Assembly (NCBI GenBank): GCA_963796225.1
Contig: CAWCLK010000005.1
Span: 1 to 64,000 of the forward strand
Direction: 5' to 3'
Length of the DNA: 64,000 nucleotides
Source of the DNA: CAWCLK01 sp963796225
GTDB taxonomy: Bacteria > Actinomycetota > Nitriliruptoria > Nitriliruptorales > Nitriliruptoraceae
Made by a program: the position numbers and the translations under genes. This document shows, piece by piece, positions 25,562 through 35,543 of the stretch. Position 1 is the stretch's first letter. Each line of letters starts with the position of its first letter. The notes beneath the pieces were generated by a model. That model saw only the letters and a list, made by a program, of their open reading frames with translations. It was not told where the DNA came from and made no database searches.

Positions 25562-25608
25562 CCACGGTCGGTGGCAGGTCGTCCACCCCCGTCCGGCCGG
25601 TGCGTTCG

Positions 25609-25614
25609 TAGCCT
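25609..25614 (+). promoter_or_regulatory. Putative -10 hexamer TAGCCT
   Basis: TAGCCT lies 30 nt before the GTG of the solute-binding lipoprotein; part of the recurrent TA(G/C)(G/C)(G/C)T series. Confidence 0.4.
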
Positions 25615-25644
25615 CGTGATGCCGACGACGAGCCAGGAGGCACG

Positions 25645-26358
25645 GTGCGACGACCGGACCGGGTGCGCCCCGTCCGTGTCGTGCTCGCCCTCGTGGTCGC
25701 GTTGGTGGCCGGGGGGTGCGCCTTCCCGCGGGACGCGAAGGGCACGCTGGACACCATCCGCTCGTCGGGCCAGCTTCGCCTGGGGGTGACCGAGGCTGCC
25801 CCGTGGGTCGTCCGGACCGACGACGGGTGGGGCGGTGTCTCCATCGAGCTCGTGCGCCAGCTCGCCGACGAGGTCGGCGCCGAGGTGGTCTTCATCGAGG
25901 GCACCCAGGACGAGCTGCTCGACGCGCTCGAACGCCACGCCCTGGACGTGGTCGCCGCCGGGTTGGCGGAGGGCGACCCCTGGGGGTCCCGCGTGACCTT
26001 CACCCCACCGATCGCGCACAGCCGCCTCGTGGTGGCCTCCCCGTCGGGCGAGCCGGTCGAGGACCTCGCCGACCGCGAGGTCCTGGTCGAGCAGGGCACC
26101 GTCGCCGAGGCCCTGCTGCGGACGGTGGGCGCGACCCCGCGTCCCGTCGCCTCGCTCCCGGCGCACCCGGAGGGGCTGGTCGCCCTCGAGGACTGGCGCC
26201 TGGACCGCCTCGGACTGACCGCGACGCCCCGCGTCCTGCTCGAGGAGGCCCACGTGCTCGCACTGCCCACGGGCGAGAACGCCTGGCTGACCACGGTGCA
26301 GGAGTTCCTCGCCAACCACGAGCCCCCCTCCCCGGCCGAGCTGGAGGCCGCGTCATGA
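25645..26358 (+). CDS. Solute-binding lipoprotein, SBP_bac_3 type
   Basis: A 237-residue exported lipoprotein. The lipobox LVAGGC ends at Cys25, after an N-terminal stretch with four Arg and a hydrophobic core. The mature part begins TIRSSGQLRLGVTEAAPWVV and GGVSIELVRQLADEVGAEVVFIEG, the opening of periplasmic amino-acid-binding domains; DLADREVLVEQGTVAEALL starts the second lobe. No permease or ABC ATPase is adjacent. Instead its stop overlaps the start of a CDF transporter (ATGA), so it may sense or bind a ligand for that system, or be an orphan binding protein. Confidence 0.85.
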   Translation: MRRPDRVRPVRVVLALVVALVAGGCAFPRDAKGTLDTIRSSGQLRLGVTEAAPWVVRTDDGWGGVSIELVRQLADEVGAEVVFIEGTQDELLDALERHALDVVAAGLAEGDPWGSRVTFTPPIAHSRLVVASPSGEPVEDLADREVLVEQGTVAEALLRTVGATPRPVASLPAHPEGLVALEDWRLDRLGLTATPRVLLEEAHVLALPTGENAWLTTVQEFLANHEPPSPAELEAAS

Positions 26359-27395
26359 CCTCCCGCCCCTCCGACGCGCCTGCCTCCGACGAGGCCACGC
26401 CCCGCAGCCGCACCGACGTCCCGGACGAGATCGCCGAGGCCCGCCGACGCGCGATGCGCCTGCAGGTCATCACCGTCGTGCACGTCACGGCCGCGGCCGT
26501 CGTCGTGGCGATGGTGCTGGGCAGCTCCCAGGCGATGAAGTCCGCCTGGCTGGACGACGTCATCGGGCTCATCCCGCCGATCGCCTACCTCATCGCGGGG
26601 CGGTTCGCGTGGCGCCCCGCCACCGACCGCTTCCCCTACGGCTTCCACCGCAGCCAGTCGATCGCGTTCTTCTGGGCCGCGCTGGCCCTGGTCCTGCTGG
26701 GCCTGTACATCGGCTTCGAGGCCCTCACCAAGCTCCTGGAGGCCGAGCACCCGTCGATCGGCATGGCCGAGGTCTTCGGCCAGCGGATCTGGCTGGGGTG
26801 GCTCATGATCGCGGCGCTGGCGTTCACGTCGATCCCCCAGTTCTTCCTCGGTCGCGCGAAGATGCCGCTCGCGGAGAAGCTCAACGACAAGGTGCTGCAC
26901 GCCGACGCCGACATGAACCGCGCCGACTACCTGTCGGCTGCGGCCGCGGCCGTCGGGGTCCTCGGCATCGGGCTGGGCTGGCCGCTGGCCGACCCGCTCG
27001 CCGCGCTGTACATCGGCATCGAGGTGACCCGCGACGGCGTTCATGCACATGCGCGGCTTCACCGTCCACCTGATGGGCGAGGCACCCGCAGGAGCTGTCC
27101 TACGGCGGCACGCCTCGGCGTGGTCCCGCAGCTCGAGGAGTGCCTGCGCGGCCAGGAGTGGGTCCAGGACGCCCGCGTGCGGCTGCGCGAGGAGGGCCGG
27201 GTCTTCTTCGGCGAGGCGTTCGTCGTGCCGGTGGCGGACACGGTGGCCGTGGACGACGTCACCGGCGCCACCCGGGACCTGTACGCCGAGGACTGGCGCA
27301 TCCAGGACATGGTCATCACGCTGGTCCCCGACCTGGAGACCGAGGACCAGCACAAGGGCCTGCAGTCCTCCGAGCCCGAGTACGGCGACTCCTGA
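26355..27395 (+). CDS. Cation diffusion facilitator family transporter (compensating frameshifts)
   Basis: A metal/proton antiporter of about 346 residues. Membrane segments: VITVVHVTAAAVVVAMVLGSS, WLDDVIGLIPPIAYLIAGRFAW, SIAFFWAALALVLLGLYIGF, LGWLMIAALAFTSIPQFFLG, and YLSAAAAAVGVLGIGLGW. LDDVIG and HADADMNRADY hold the Asp/His positions of the CDF metal site. Between about 27040 and 27110 the conserved sequence visits all three frames (IGIEVTRDGV, then MRGFTVHLMGEA, then PQELSYGGTP, then LGVVPQLEECL) and returns to the first. This needs three single-base errors that cancel. The start overlaps the preceding lipoprotein stop by 4 nt. Confidence 0.85.
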   Translation: MTSRPSDAPASDEATPRSRTDVPDEIAEARRRAMRLQVITVVHVTAAAVVVAMVLGSSQAMKSAWLDDVIGLIPPIAYLIAGRFAWRPATDRFPYGFHRSQSIAFFWAALALVLLGLYIGFEALTKLLEAEHPSIGMAEVFGQRIWLGWLMIAALAFTSIPQFFLGRAKMPLAEKLNDKVLHADADMNRADYLSAAAAAVGVLGIGLGWPLADPLAALYIGIEVTRDGVHAHARLHRPPDGRGTRRSCPTAARLGVVPQLEECLRGQEWVQDARVRLREEGRVFFGEAFVVPVADTVAVDDVTGATRDLYAEDWRIQDMVITLVPDLETEDQHKGLQSSEPEYGDS

Positions 27396-27505
27396 CCCGG
27401 TGTGGCAGGGTCGCACGGCCCTTCGCCGGCACGCCCCGGACCAGTAGACAGTGGGGTCGTGTGACGCGTCCACGACCGGACACGACGCCGACACGGGGGC
27501 TGTTC

Positions 27506-28440
<935 letters not shown>

Positions 28441-28444
<4 letters not shown>

Positions 28445-29631
28445 CCACGCGCGACATCGTCCGCCTGGTGGCGGGGCGCGAGATCCGCGACCGCATCCGC
28501 AACCGGGGCTTCCTCATCGGCACCGCCGTCACGCTGCTGCTGGTGCTCGGGCTGGTGATCGTCCCGAGCCTGTTCGACGACGGGGCCCCGCCCAGCTTCG
28601 ACCTCGGGGTCGTGGGGGAGGTCGACCCGCTGTTCGGCGACGCGGTCGCGGGGGCGGCCACCTCCCAGGACATCGACGTCACGGTGACCTCGGTCGCGGA
28701 CCGGGCGACGGCCGAGTCCCGGGTCGAGGACGGCGAGCTCGACGCCGTGCTCGTGGACCCGGACACGCTGCTGGTCGCCGACGACGTCGACGGGCAGCTG
28801 CGGGGCATCGTCGAACAGGGCCGCCAGCAGGCGGCGCTGCTCGGCAGCCTGACCGACGCCGGCCTGGACGTCGGCGAGGCCGCCCAGCTGCTGGCGGGGC
28901 GTCCCCCCGTGCAGGTGGTCACGCCGGACGGCACCGAGGAGCAGTCGGACGCGGGCGAGGGCATCGCGTTCTTCGCGACCGTGCTGCTGTTCCTCATCGT
29001 GCAGATCAACGGCAGCACGCTGCTGACCGGCACCATCGAGGAGAAGTCCTCCCGCGTCGTCGAGGTGCTGCTGGGCAGCGTCCGACCCTGGCAGCTGCTG
29101 GCCGGCAAGCTCACCGGGATCATGGTGCTGGCCGTCGGCCAGCTGGTGCTGTTCATCGGCGTGACGCTGGGCGCCAACGCGGCGGTCGACGCGTTCGAGG
29201 TGCCACCCGCCGCCACCTCGGCCGTGCTGGTCGGCGTGCTGATGTTCGTGCTCGGGTTCGCGTTCTACGCCGCGCTCTACGCCGTCGCGGGCTCGATGGC
29301 GTCCTCGCTGGAGGACGCCCAGAGCTCGGCGGGGCCGCTGGGGTTCCTCACCGCCGGCGCGTACATCGGCACGCTGCTCGGCGTGGTGCCCAACCCCGAC
29401 TCGGTGTTCGCCCAGGTCCTGAGCTACCTGCCGCCCACCGCCCCGTTCGCGGTGCCGGCCCGCATCTCGGTCGGCGCGATCTCCGTCCCCGAGGTGCTGG
29501 TGGCCGCGACGATCACCGCCGTCGCCGCCGTGCTCACCGTGCGGCTCGCCGGGCGGCTGTACTCGGCCGCGATCCTCGCGGGCGGGAAGCTGACGTGGCG
29601 CGAGGTCTGGCGGGCCGAACCGGTCAGCTGA
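28441..29631 (+). CDS. natB: ABC-2 family permease (NatB-like)
   Basis: A 396-residue permease forming an exporter with the preceding ATPase. There is one N-terminal helix (about residues 22-42, FLIGTAVTLLLVLGLVIVPSLF), a large extracytoplasmic domain, then five or six helices from about 178 (AFFATVLLFLIVQINGSTLLTG) to the end. EEKSSRVVEVLLGSVRPWQLLAGK at about 200-223 is the family hallmark of the NatB/ABC-2 group. NatAB exports sodium in Bacillus; the substrate here could equally be a drug or lipid. The gene starts in the ATPase stop (ATGA). Confidence 0.88.
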
Positions 29632-29640
29632 CCGGCCGGA

Positions 29641-30543
29641 TCAGGTGACCACCGCCGCCCAGAACGGGGCGGTGACCAGGGCGGCCAGCACCCCGACGCC
29701 CACCAGCGCCGAGGACAGCTCCTCGTCCAGCCCCGCCGCCGTGGCCACGACGCCGGCGGTCACCATCGGGGGCATCGCGGCCTCGAACACCGAGGTCTGC
29801 CAGGCCATCCCCCCGGCGTCGAGCAGGAGCATGACGCCGTACGCCGCGGCGGGGGCGGCCGCCATGCGCAGGACCAGTCCGAGCAGCATCGGCTCGAACG
29901 TGCCCCACGCGCTGGGCAGGCGCAGCCGCATGCCCACGGCCAGCATGGTGAGCGGGACCAGCATCGCCCCGAGCCGTCCGGCGACCTCGAACAGGACCTC
30001 GTCCACGGCCCCCGGGAGCACGACCTGGCGCAGCACGAACGCGGCCACCAGGGCGACGAACGGCGGGAAGGTCAGCACGCGGCGCAGCGTGCCCCCGAGG
30101 GTCGGGGAGGACCCGGCGCCGTAGCGGGCGGCGACGAGCGACCCCCAGGTCGCCAGCGCGAGGAACGACCCGAGCTGGTCGTACAGCAGGGCCTGGCCGA
30201 CGTGGTCGGGGCCGAGCAGGGCGGTGACGGCCGGGATGCCGAGGAAGCTGGTGTTGCCGAGCGGGACCACCAGCAGCATCGTCCCGGTGGTGCGTGCGCT
30301 CCACCCGCGGGCCCGGGACAGCACCAGCACGAGCATGGCCAGCAGCGCCAGGGTCCCCCAGGCCACGGCCACGGGCACCACGGTGCTGGTCCCGAGCTCG
30401 AGGTCGGGGACCTCGGTCAGGATCAGGCCCGGCAGCGCGAACCACAGGACCAGGGCGTCGAGGGTCTGCGGCGCGCGGTCGGGGATGGCGGGCAGCCGCG
30501 CGGCGACGACGCCGAGCAACAGGAGCACGAGGACGGTCAGCAT
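29641..30543 (-). CDS. AEC-family (auxin efflux carrier) transporter
   Basis: A 300-residue membrane protein with about ten hydrophobic segments in two five-helix halves: LTVLVLLLLGVVAARLP at the N-terminus, LDALVLWFALPGLILTEVP, and the second half from FPPFVALVAAFVLRQVVLPG. GNTSFLGIPAVTALLG near residue 105 and MLVPLTMLAVGMRLRLP near 210 are the conserved discontinuous-helix regions of this family. Members move organic acids such as malate by proton-coupled or facilitated transport. ATG at 30543 is the first reasonable start and has no obvious ribosome site. It converges on natB, stops 9 nt apart. Confidence 0.88.
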   Translation of the reverse strand: MLTVLVLLLLGVVAARLPAIPDRAPQTLDALVLWFALPGLILTEVPDLELGTSTVVPVAVAWGTLALLAMLVLVLSRARGWSARTTGTMLLVVPLGNTSFLGIPAVTALLGPDHVGQALLYDQLGSFLALATWGSLVAARYGAGSSPTLGGTLRRVLTFPPFVALVAAFVLRQVVLPGAVDEVLFEVAGRLGAMLVPLTMLAVGMRLRLPSAWGTFEPMLLGLVLRMAAAPAAAYGVMLLLDAGGMAWQTSVFEAAMPPMVTAGVVATAAGLDEELSSALVGVGVLAALVTAPFWAAVVT

Positions 30544-30719
30544 GCGCGCAGGTGAGCACACTCTCACGCCCGCCGGCGAACCGCAGATCGGCCGCCCGAC
30601 GGCCATCCACGCCAGACCCCAACGCCTACCCTGTCCGATCGGCCACGGCCGTTGTCGCGGTGGCGGAACGGCCAGGTCCACACTCCGCACGCCTTCACCG
30701 CCCGGCCCCCGCGCTGAGG
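30544..30719. other. Divergent intergenic region between AEC carrier and CAP/CWB2 gene
   Basis: A 176-nt gap between divergent genes. On the plus strand TACCCT at 30627-30632 resembles the -10 series seen elsewhere but lies 87 nt before the ATG, implying a leader of about 80 nt. No strong hairpin, operator or RNA gene is seen. Confidence 0.4.
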
Positions 30720-32396
30720 ATGTCACCTCCCGTGTTCGCCCCTCCCGTCTCCTCGCACGTCCGCCCCCGCCACGCGACCTTGCTCTGCGTCGTCGCGCTG
30801 GCCCTGTCGCTGGTCGCGAGCCTCGTGGTCACCGCCGCGCCCGCGGCTGCCGCCTCGACCCGCCCGCGCACCGACCAGGAGTCCTGGCTCGAGTGGCAGG
30901 TCGCCGACGCGCTCAGCGACGCACGCCAGTCGCCCCGCTCGGTCGACCCCGGGGCCCCCGAGCCGGCTGTCGGACCGCTGACCGGCTGGACCGACCTGCG
31001 CGGGTTCGCGCGGGACTGGTCCGACGCGATGGCCCAGCGCCGCACGATGTCGCACAACCCGGCCTTCGCCGACGGCTACTGCTGCTGGACCAAGGCGGGC
31101 GAGGTGCTCGCACAGGTCGGCGTCGGGACCGACGTGAGCGCGGACGACCTCGCCCGTGCGACCGACCGCGCCGTCGAGATGTGGTTCGACTCGCCGCCGC
31201 ACCGCAGCGCCATCCTGGACGGTGCCTTCGACCAGGTGGGGGTCGGCGTGACGGTCGACCACGCCGCCGGGACGATCTGGATCGCGGTGGACTTCCGCCA
31301 GACCAACGGCTCACCACCCGGGACGGCCTGGTACCGGCCGGGAAGCCAGCCCCCGCCCACCCCCGGGCCGGGCTGGGCCTGCCACAGCGACAACGCGCCC
31401 TTCGGCGCCACGTCGTGGCCGCTGCCGGCGTCCTCGCTGGTGCGCCGCGGCGGCGATGACCGCGTGGCCACGGCCCTGGCCGTGTCCAGCGGCGTGGTCG
31501 ACCCGGGTGCCGTGCTGGTCGCCTCGGCCGCGACGCCCAGCGACGCACTGGCCGCCGCCGGCCTGGCGGGGACGCTCGGCGCCCCGGTGGTGCTGACCGA
31601 CGGGCGGCGCCTCGACGGGCGGGTCGCGGATCGGCTGCGTCGGTGGCGGCCCGATCGCGTCGTCCTGGTCGGCGGCGAGCAGGTCCTGTCCGCACGCGTG
31701 GCCGCCGACGTGGGTCGCGCCGTGCCCTCGGCCCGGGTCGAACGCGCCGAGGGCCACGACCGCTACACCACGGCCGCGACGCTGGCCGACCACCTGGCCC
31801 GCGCCGGCGGGAACACGAACCGGGTGCTCCTCGCCCTCGGCGACCACCCGCAGCCCGAACGGGCCTGGGCCGACGCGGTCAGCGTGTCGGGCCTGGCCGC
31901 GTCGCACGACCACCCGGTGCTGCTGACCGCCCCGGGCTCGTTGCCGGCCGCGACGCGCGACGCCCTGCGCCGGCTCGCCCCGAACCAGGTGCTGGTGCCC
32001 GGCGGCCCGTCCGGTGTCAGCGACGCCGTCCTCGACCAGGTCCGCGCCGCCATCCCCGACGCCCACGTCGAACGGCTCGCCGGGGCGAACCGCTACGAGA
32101 CCTCCCGCGCGGTCGTGGCGCGCGACCAGCAGCTGCGGTCGAGCTGGACCCGGCGTGTCTTCGTCGTCGACGGCGAGGACTGGCCGGACGCCCTCACGGC
32201 CGGTCCCGCGGCGGCACGCAACGGTGCCGTGCTGACGCTGGTGGACGGGTCCGGCTCGGGCGATGGCCCCGGGCTGGCGCACGTCCGCGACCTGTCGAAC
32301 CGGCTGCAGCGGCTGCAGGTGACGCTGGCCGGCGGGCCGGCCGCGATCTCGACCGACCGGGCAGCGGCGATCCGCGACGGGCTCCACTGCCTCTGA
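30720..32396 (+). CDS. Secreted CAP-domain protein with cell-wall-binding-2 repeats
   Basis: A 558-residue exported protein. Signal peptide about residues 1-42 ending PAAAA. CAP/SCP domain about 48-210: GFARDWSDAMAQRRTMSHNP, MWFDSPPHRSAILDGAFDQVGVGV and IWIAVDFRQ. From about 240 come three CWB2 repeats, with the markers VRRGGDDRVATALAVS, VERAEGHDRYTTAATLADHL and VERLAGANRYETSRAVV, each followed by VVLVGG- or VLVPGG-like strands. CWB2 repeats anchor surface proteins non-covalently to secondary wall polymers in Gram-positives. It is probably a wall-bound CAP protein; its activity is unknown. ATG at 30720, preceded by GAGG. Confidence 0.92.
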   Translation: MSPPVFAPPVSSHVRPRHATLLCVVALALSLVASLVVTAAPAAAASTRPRTDQESWLEWQVADALSDARQSPRSVDPGAPEPAVGPLTGWTDLRGFARDWSDAMAQRRTMSHNPAFADGYCCWTKAGEVLAQVGVGTDVSADDLARATDRAVEMWFDSPPHRSAILDGAFDQVGVGVTVDHAAGTIWIAVDFRQTNGSPPGTAWYRPGSQPPPTPGPGWACHSDNAPFGATSWPLPASSLVRRGGDDRVATALAVSSGVVDPGAVLVASAATPSDALAAAGLAGTLGAPVVLTDGRRLDGRVADRLRRWRPDRVVLVGGEQVLSARVAADVGRAVPSARVERAEGHDRYTTAATLADHLARAGGNTNRVLLALGDHPQPERAWADAVSVSGLAASHDHPVLLTAPGSLPAATRDALRRLAPNQVLVPGGPSGVSDAVLDQVRAAIPDAHVERLAGANRYETSRAVVARDQQLRSSWTRRVFVVDGEDWPDALTAGPAAARNGAVLTLVDGSGSGDGPGLAHVRDLSNRLQRLQVTLAGGPAAISTDRAAAIRDGLHCL

Positions 32397-32445
32397 GGCC
32401 TGCCGACCGACCCGGCCGCCTGCCGACCGGCCCGCAGCCTCGGGC

Positions 32446-33921
32446 CTAGAGCGGCGGCGGGTCGGTGGGCGGCGGGGCGCCGGGCGGTCCCTCGGGGCCG
32501 CCGGGGCCCCGAGCCAGGTTGGCGAACTTGGTGACGTGGCCGAGGAAGGCGAGCTTGACCACGCCGGTGCCGCCGTTGCGGTGCTTGGAGATGATCAGCT
32601 CGGCGATGCCCCGGTCGGGGGAGTCCTCGTTGTAGACCTCGTCGCGGTAGATGAACCCGACGATGTCGGCGTCCTGCTCGACCGCCCCGGACTCGCGCAG
32701 GTCCGCCAGCATGGGGCGCTTGTCGGTGCGGGCTTCCGGCGAGCGGTTCAGCTGCGACAGCGCGATGACCGGGACGTTGAGCTCCTTGGCCAGCATCTTC
32801 AGGCCACGGGAGATCTGCGAGACCTCCTCCTGGCGGTTGTCGACGCGGCGGTGGGAGGTCATCAGCTGCAGGTAGTCGACGATGATCATCCGCAGGCCGT
32901 ACCGCTGCTTGAGCCGCCGGCACTTGGACGAGATCTCCATCATGTTGATCGACGGGGTGTCGTCGATGAACAGCGGCGCCTCGGCCAGCTTGCCCAGCGC
33001 CTCGCCGAGCTTGCGCCAGTCATGGTCCTCGAGCCGCCCCGTCTTCAGCCGCGACGAGTCGATCATCGCCTCGGACGACAGCAGGCGCTGCACGATCTCC
33101 TGCTTGGACATCTCCAGCGAGAAGATCGCGACGGGCTCCTGCAGCTCCGCCGTCACGTATTGCGCGATGCTCAATGAAAGCGAGCTCTTGCCCATCGCCG
33201 GCCTGGCGGCGAGGATGATGAGGTTCTGGGGCTGGAAGCCGGCGGTGAGGCGGTCGAGGTCGCGGAAGCCGGTGGGCAACCCGGTGACGTCGTCGCCCTT
33301 CTCGGACAGCTCCTCGATGGTGCGGAAGGACTCGGCGAGCAGGTCCTTCAGCGCCGTCGCCTCGCCGGTGGTGCCGCTGTCGGCCACGCCGAACATGATC
33401 GACTCGGCCTCGGAGACCGTGGCGATGGGGTCGTCGGTGGGGTCGTAGCCGAGCTTGACGATGTCGGTGCCGGCCTGGATGAGGCGGCGCAGCAGGGCAC
33501 GGTCGCGGACGATGCGGCCGTAGTGCACGGCGTTGGCCGCCGTCGGGGTGGCCGACACGAGGTCGTGGATGGCCTGCGCCCCGCCGACCTCGGCCAGCCG
33601 CCCCGTGGCGGCCAGCAGGTCGAGCAGCGTCACCGGGTCGATCGGTTCGCTGCGGGCCATCAGCTCCTGGACGGCCTCGTACACCGTGCGGTGGGCCGAG
33701 CGGTAGAAGTCCTCGGCCTGGAGGAACTCGGACACCTCGATCGCGGCGTTGCGCGACAGCAGGCAGGCGCCGAGCACCGAGACCTCGGCCTCCAGCGAGT
33801 GCGGGGGCACGCGGTCGAAACCGCGTGCCGTCCCGCGCTCGCTGGAGCCGTGGTCGGCGGGTGGTTCGTCGGGCGGTGGGGGAAGGGCACCGTCGTCGAC
33901 CTGTGACGTGACGTCCGCCAT
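32446..33921 (-). CDS. dnaB: Replicative DNA helicase DnaB
   Basis: The hexameric fork helicase, 491 residues. The N-terminal DnaG-interacting domain begins PPHSLEAEVSVLGACLLS near 41. The RecA-like domain begins TGFRDLDRLTAGFQPQNLIILAARPAMGKSS, with Walker A ARPAMGKS near 238 and Walker B MIIVDYLQLM near 340. There is no intein at either common insertion site. Extra tails are a Pro-rich, acidic N-terminus of about 35 residues and a Gly/Pro-rich C-terminus. It is the last gene of the rpsF-ssb-rpsR-rplI-dnaB block, 16 nt after rplI, with GGGGAGGG before the ATG. Confidence 0.97.
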   Translation of the reverse strand: MADVTSQVDDGALPPPPDEPPADHGSSERGTARGFDRVPPHSLEAEVSVLGACLLSRNAAIEVSEFLQAEDFYRSAHRTVYEAVQELMARSEPIDPVTLLDLLAATGRLAEVGGAQAIHDLVSATPTAANAVHYGRIVRDRALLRRLIQAGTDIVKLGYDPTDDPIATVSEAESIMFGVADSGTTGEATALKDLLAESFRTIEELSEKGDDVTGLPTGFRDLDRLTAGFQPQNLIILAARPAMGKSSLSLSIAQYVTAELQEPVAIFSLEMSKQEIVQRLLSSEAMIDSSRLKTGRLEDHDWRKLGEALGKLAEAPLFIDDTPSINMMEISSKCRRLKQRYGLRMIIVDYLQLMTSHRRVDNRQEEVSQISRGLKMLAKELNVPVIALSQLNRSPEARTDKRPMLADLRESGAVEQDADIVGFIYRDEVYNEDSPDRGIAELIISKHRNGGTGVVKLAFLGHVTKFANLARGPGGPEGPPGAPPPTDPPPL

Positions 33922-33937
33922 GCGGACCCTCCCCTGG

Positions 33938-34699
33938 TTACGCCTCCGCGTCCGGTTCCGCGGCGTCGTCGATCTCGAGCTCGGCCTGCTCGTCGACCTG
34001 CTCCTCGTACTCGTCGGCGGCCTCGAGGGCCTGCTCGACCAGTGCCTCCACGGAGTCGATCGCGGGCACGGTCTCGCCCTGCTGGACGGCGGCGGCCTCC
34101 TCGAGGGTGTCGACGCCTCCCTCGGCAGCCTCGGCCTCGGGGGCCTCGCCCTCGGTGGCCTCGCCCTCGGCCTCGGCCGCGGGCTGCTCGCCCTCCTGGC
34201 CGATCAGCGGCGGCGGCGGCTCGGGCGCGGCGATCTGGCCGGCGATGACCTCGCCGGTCTCGTCGAGCACCTCGATCGTGGCGAGCGCCTCGACCTGCGG
34301 GTGGACCTGGATCGGCACCTCGTAGGTGCCGATCTCCTTGATCGTGCCCTTCAGGTCGATGCGCTTCTTCTCGATCTGGTGGCCGCGCTCCTTGAGGACG
34401 CGGTGGATGTCGTTGACGCCCACCGAGCCGTACAGGTGGCCGCGCTCGTCGACGCGCACCTTGATCTGCAGCGTGCGGTTCTCGATGGCGTCCTTGGACG
34501 CCTCGGCCGAACCGAGCGTCTTGGCCTCGACGGCCTTGCGGGACCGGGTCAGCGCCTCGGCCTCGCGCATCGCGCCCCTGGTGGCCACGATGGCCATGCC
34601 GCGGGGCAGCAGGTAGTTGCGGCCGTAGCCGTTGGCGACGTCGACGACGTCACCGGCCAGGCCGAGGTTGTCGACCTCTTGCTTGAGGATCACCTTCAT
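33938..34699 (-). CDS. rplI: 50S ribosomal protein L9 with long acidic C-terminal extension
   Basis: Residues 1 to about 150 are a complete L9: MKVILKQEVDNLGLAGDVVDVANGYGRNYLLPRGMA binds 23S rRNA, followed by the connecting helix and C-terminal domain (VNDIHRVLKERGHQIEKKRI, EIGTYEVPIQVHPQV). The usual protein has about 148 residues; this one has 253. The extra 100 residues are rich in Glu, Ala and Asp (EGEATEGEAPEAEAAEGG, then helical EALVEQALEAADEYEEQVDEQ). No frame break is visible at the junction, and the stop leaves 16 nt to dnaB. The tail is probably disordered and solvent-exposed on the ribosome; its role is unknown. Confidence 0.95.
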   Translation of the reverse strand: MKVILKQEVDNLGLAGDVVDVANGYGRNYLLPRGMAIVATRGAMREAEALTRSRKAVEAKTLGSAEASKDAIENRTLQIKVRVDERGHLYGSVGVNDIHRVLKERGHQIEKKRIDLKGTIKEIGTYEVPIQVHPQVEALATIEVLDETGEVIAGQIAAPEPPPPLIGQEGEQPAAEAEGEATEGEAPEAEAAEGGVDTLEEAAAVQQGETVPAIDSVEALVEQALEAADEYEEQVDEQAELEIDDAAEPDAEA

Positions 34700-34718
34700 G
34701 ATGTTGGGTCCTCTCCGC

Positions 34719-34958
34719 TCAGCGCGCGACGTACGGGATCAGCGCCATCTCGCGGGCGTTCTTGATCGCCTCGGAGAGCTTGGCCTGGTGCTTGGCGCAC
34801 GCACCGGTGGTGCGACGGGCCTTGATCTTGGCGCGCTCGTTCAGGAAGGGCTTGAGCGTCGACAGGTCCTTGTAGTCGACGTACTCGATGCCCTGCTTGC
34901 ACAGCTGGCACGGCTTCGGACGTGCTGGCTTGCGCTTCTTCTTCGGCTTCGGGGGCAT
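34719..34958 (-). CDS. rpsR: 30S ribosomal protein S18
   Basis: A 79-residue S18 with a very basic N-terminus (MPPKPKKKRKPARPKP). It is the zinc-binding-type variant: CQLC at residues 17-20 plus C and H in ACAKHQ near 54-57. The core DYKDLSTLKPFLNERAKIKARRTTGACAKHQ is typical. AAGGAGG lies 6 nt before the ATG. It sits between ssb and rplI in the usual order. S18 pairs with S6 on the small-subunit platform. Confidence 0.97.
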   Translation of the reverse strand: MPPKPKKKRKPARPKPCQLCKQGIEYVDYKDLSTLKPFLNERAKIKARRTTGACAKHQAKLSEAIKNAREMALIPYVAR

Positions 34959-35021
34959 GGACGAACCTCCTTGGGGGTCGTCGGGTGGGCCACGGCGGGC
35001 CCGGGATCAACGTGTGGGGGT

Positions 35022-35471
35022 CTAGAACGGGACGTCGTCGTCACCGGGGGGCGGGGGCGTGCCGTCGAAGCCGCCGCCACCGCCCGAGCCACCGCCGGCC
35101 TGGGGGCCGGAGGTCTTGGTGACCGTGGCCTTGGCCCAGCGCAGGGAGGGCGAGACCTCGTCGGCCAGGATCTCGGTCACCCACCGGGTGCCCGAGCCGT
35201 CCTTGGCCTCGTACGAGCGCACCTGGATGCGCCCGATGACGATGACGCGGTCGCCCTTGCGCAGCGACTCGGCCACGTTCTCGGCCATGTCGCGCCAGAC
35301 GTTCACGTTCATGAACGTCGTCTCTTCCTGCTGCTGGCCCGACCGGTCGGTGTAGCGACGGTTGGACGCGATGCGGATCCCGCAGACGGCGGCACCCGAG
35401 GGCGTGAAGCGCAGCTCGGGGTCGTCGGTGAGGTTCCCGATCATCGTGACGTAGTTGCTCTCGAAGGCCAT
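35022..35471 (-). CDS. ssb: Single-stranded DNA-binding protein
   Basis: A 149-residue SSB. The OB-fold covers about residues 5-110: VTMIGNLTDDPELRFTPSGAAV, then TTFMNVNVWRDMAENVAESLRKGDRVIVIGRI. A Gly-rich linker (GGGSGGGGGF) leads to the acidic tip DDDVPF, the protein-interaction tail, with Val in place of the common Ile. It lies between rpsF and rpsR, as usual in bacteria. GAGGGAG precedes the ATG. Confidence 0.97.
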   Translation of the reverse strand: MAFESNYVTMIGNLTDDPELRFTPSGAAVCGIRIASNRRYTDRSGQQQEETTFMNVNVWRDMAENVAESLRKGDRVIVIGRIQVRSYEAKDGSGTRWVTEILADEVSPSLRWAKATVTKTSGPQAGGGSGGGGGFDGTPPPPGDDDVPF

Positions 35472-35543
35472 GGGGTCTCCCTCGTTCCTCGTGGCGTGTG
35501 GGGTCGGGCGGCAGTCAGCTGCCGCGTCGAGGACGAAGAGAGG

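Noticed and set aside
26355..27395. CDF gene as a pseudogene
   Set aside because: Three shifts cancel within about 70 nt and restore the same frame with conserved sequence on each side, which points to sequence errors.
30544..30719. tRNA or other structured RNA gene
   Set aside because: No cloverleaf or TTCRANY-type T-arm was found here or in the other gaps examined; no tRNA or rRNA gene was recognised in the window.
32446..33921. Intein in dnaB
   Set aside because: The helicase reads through both usual insertion sites (Walker A and the VDYLQLM region) without an insertion.
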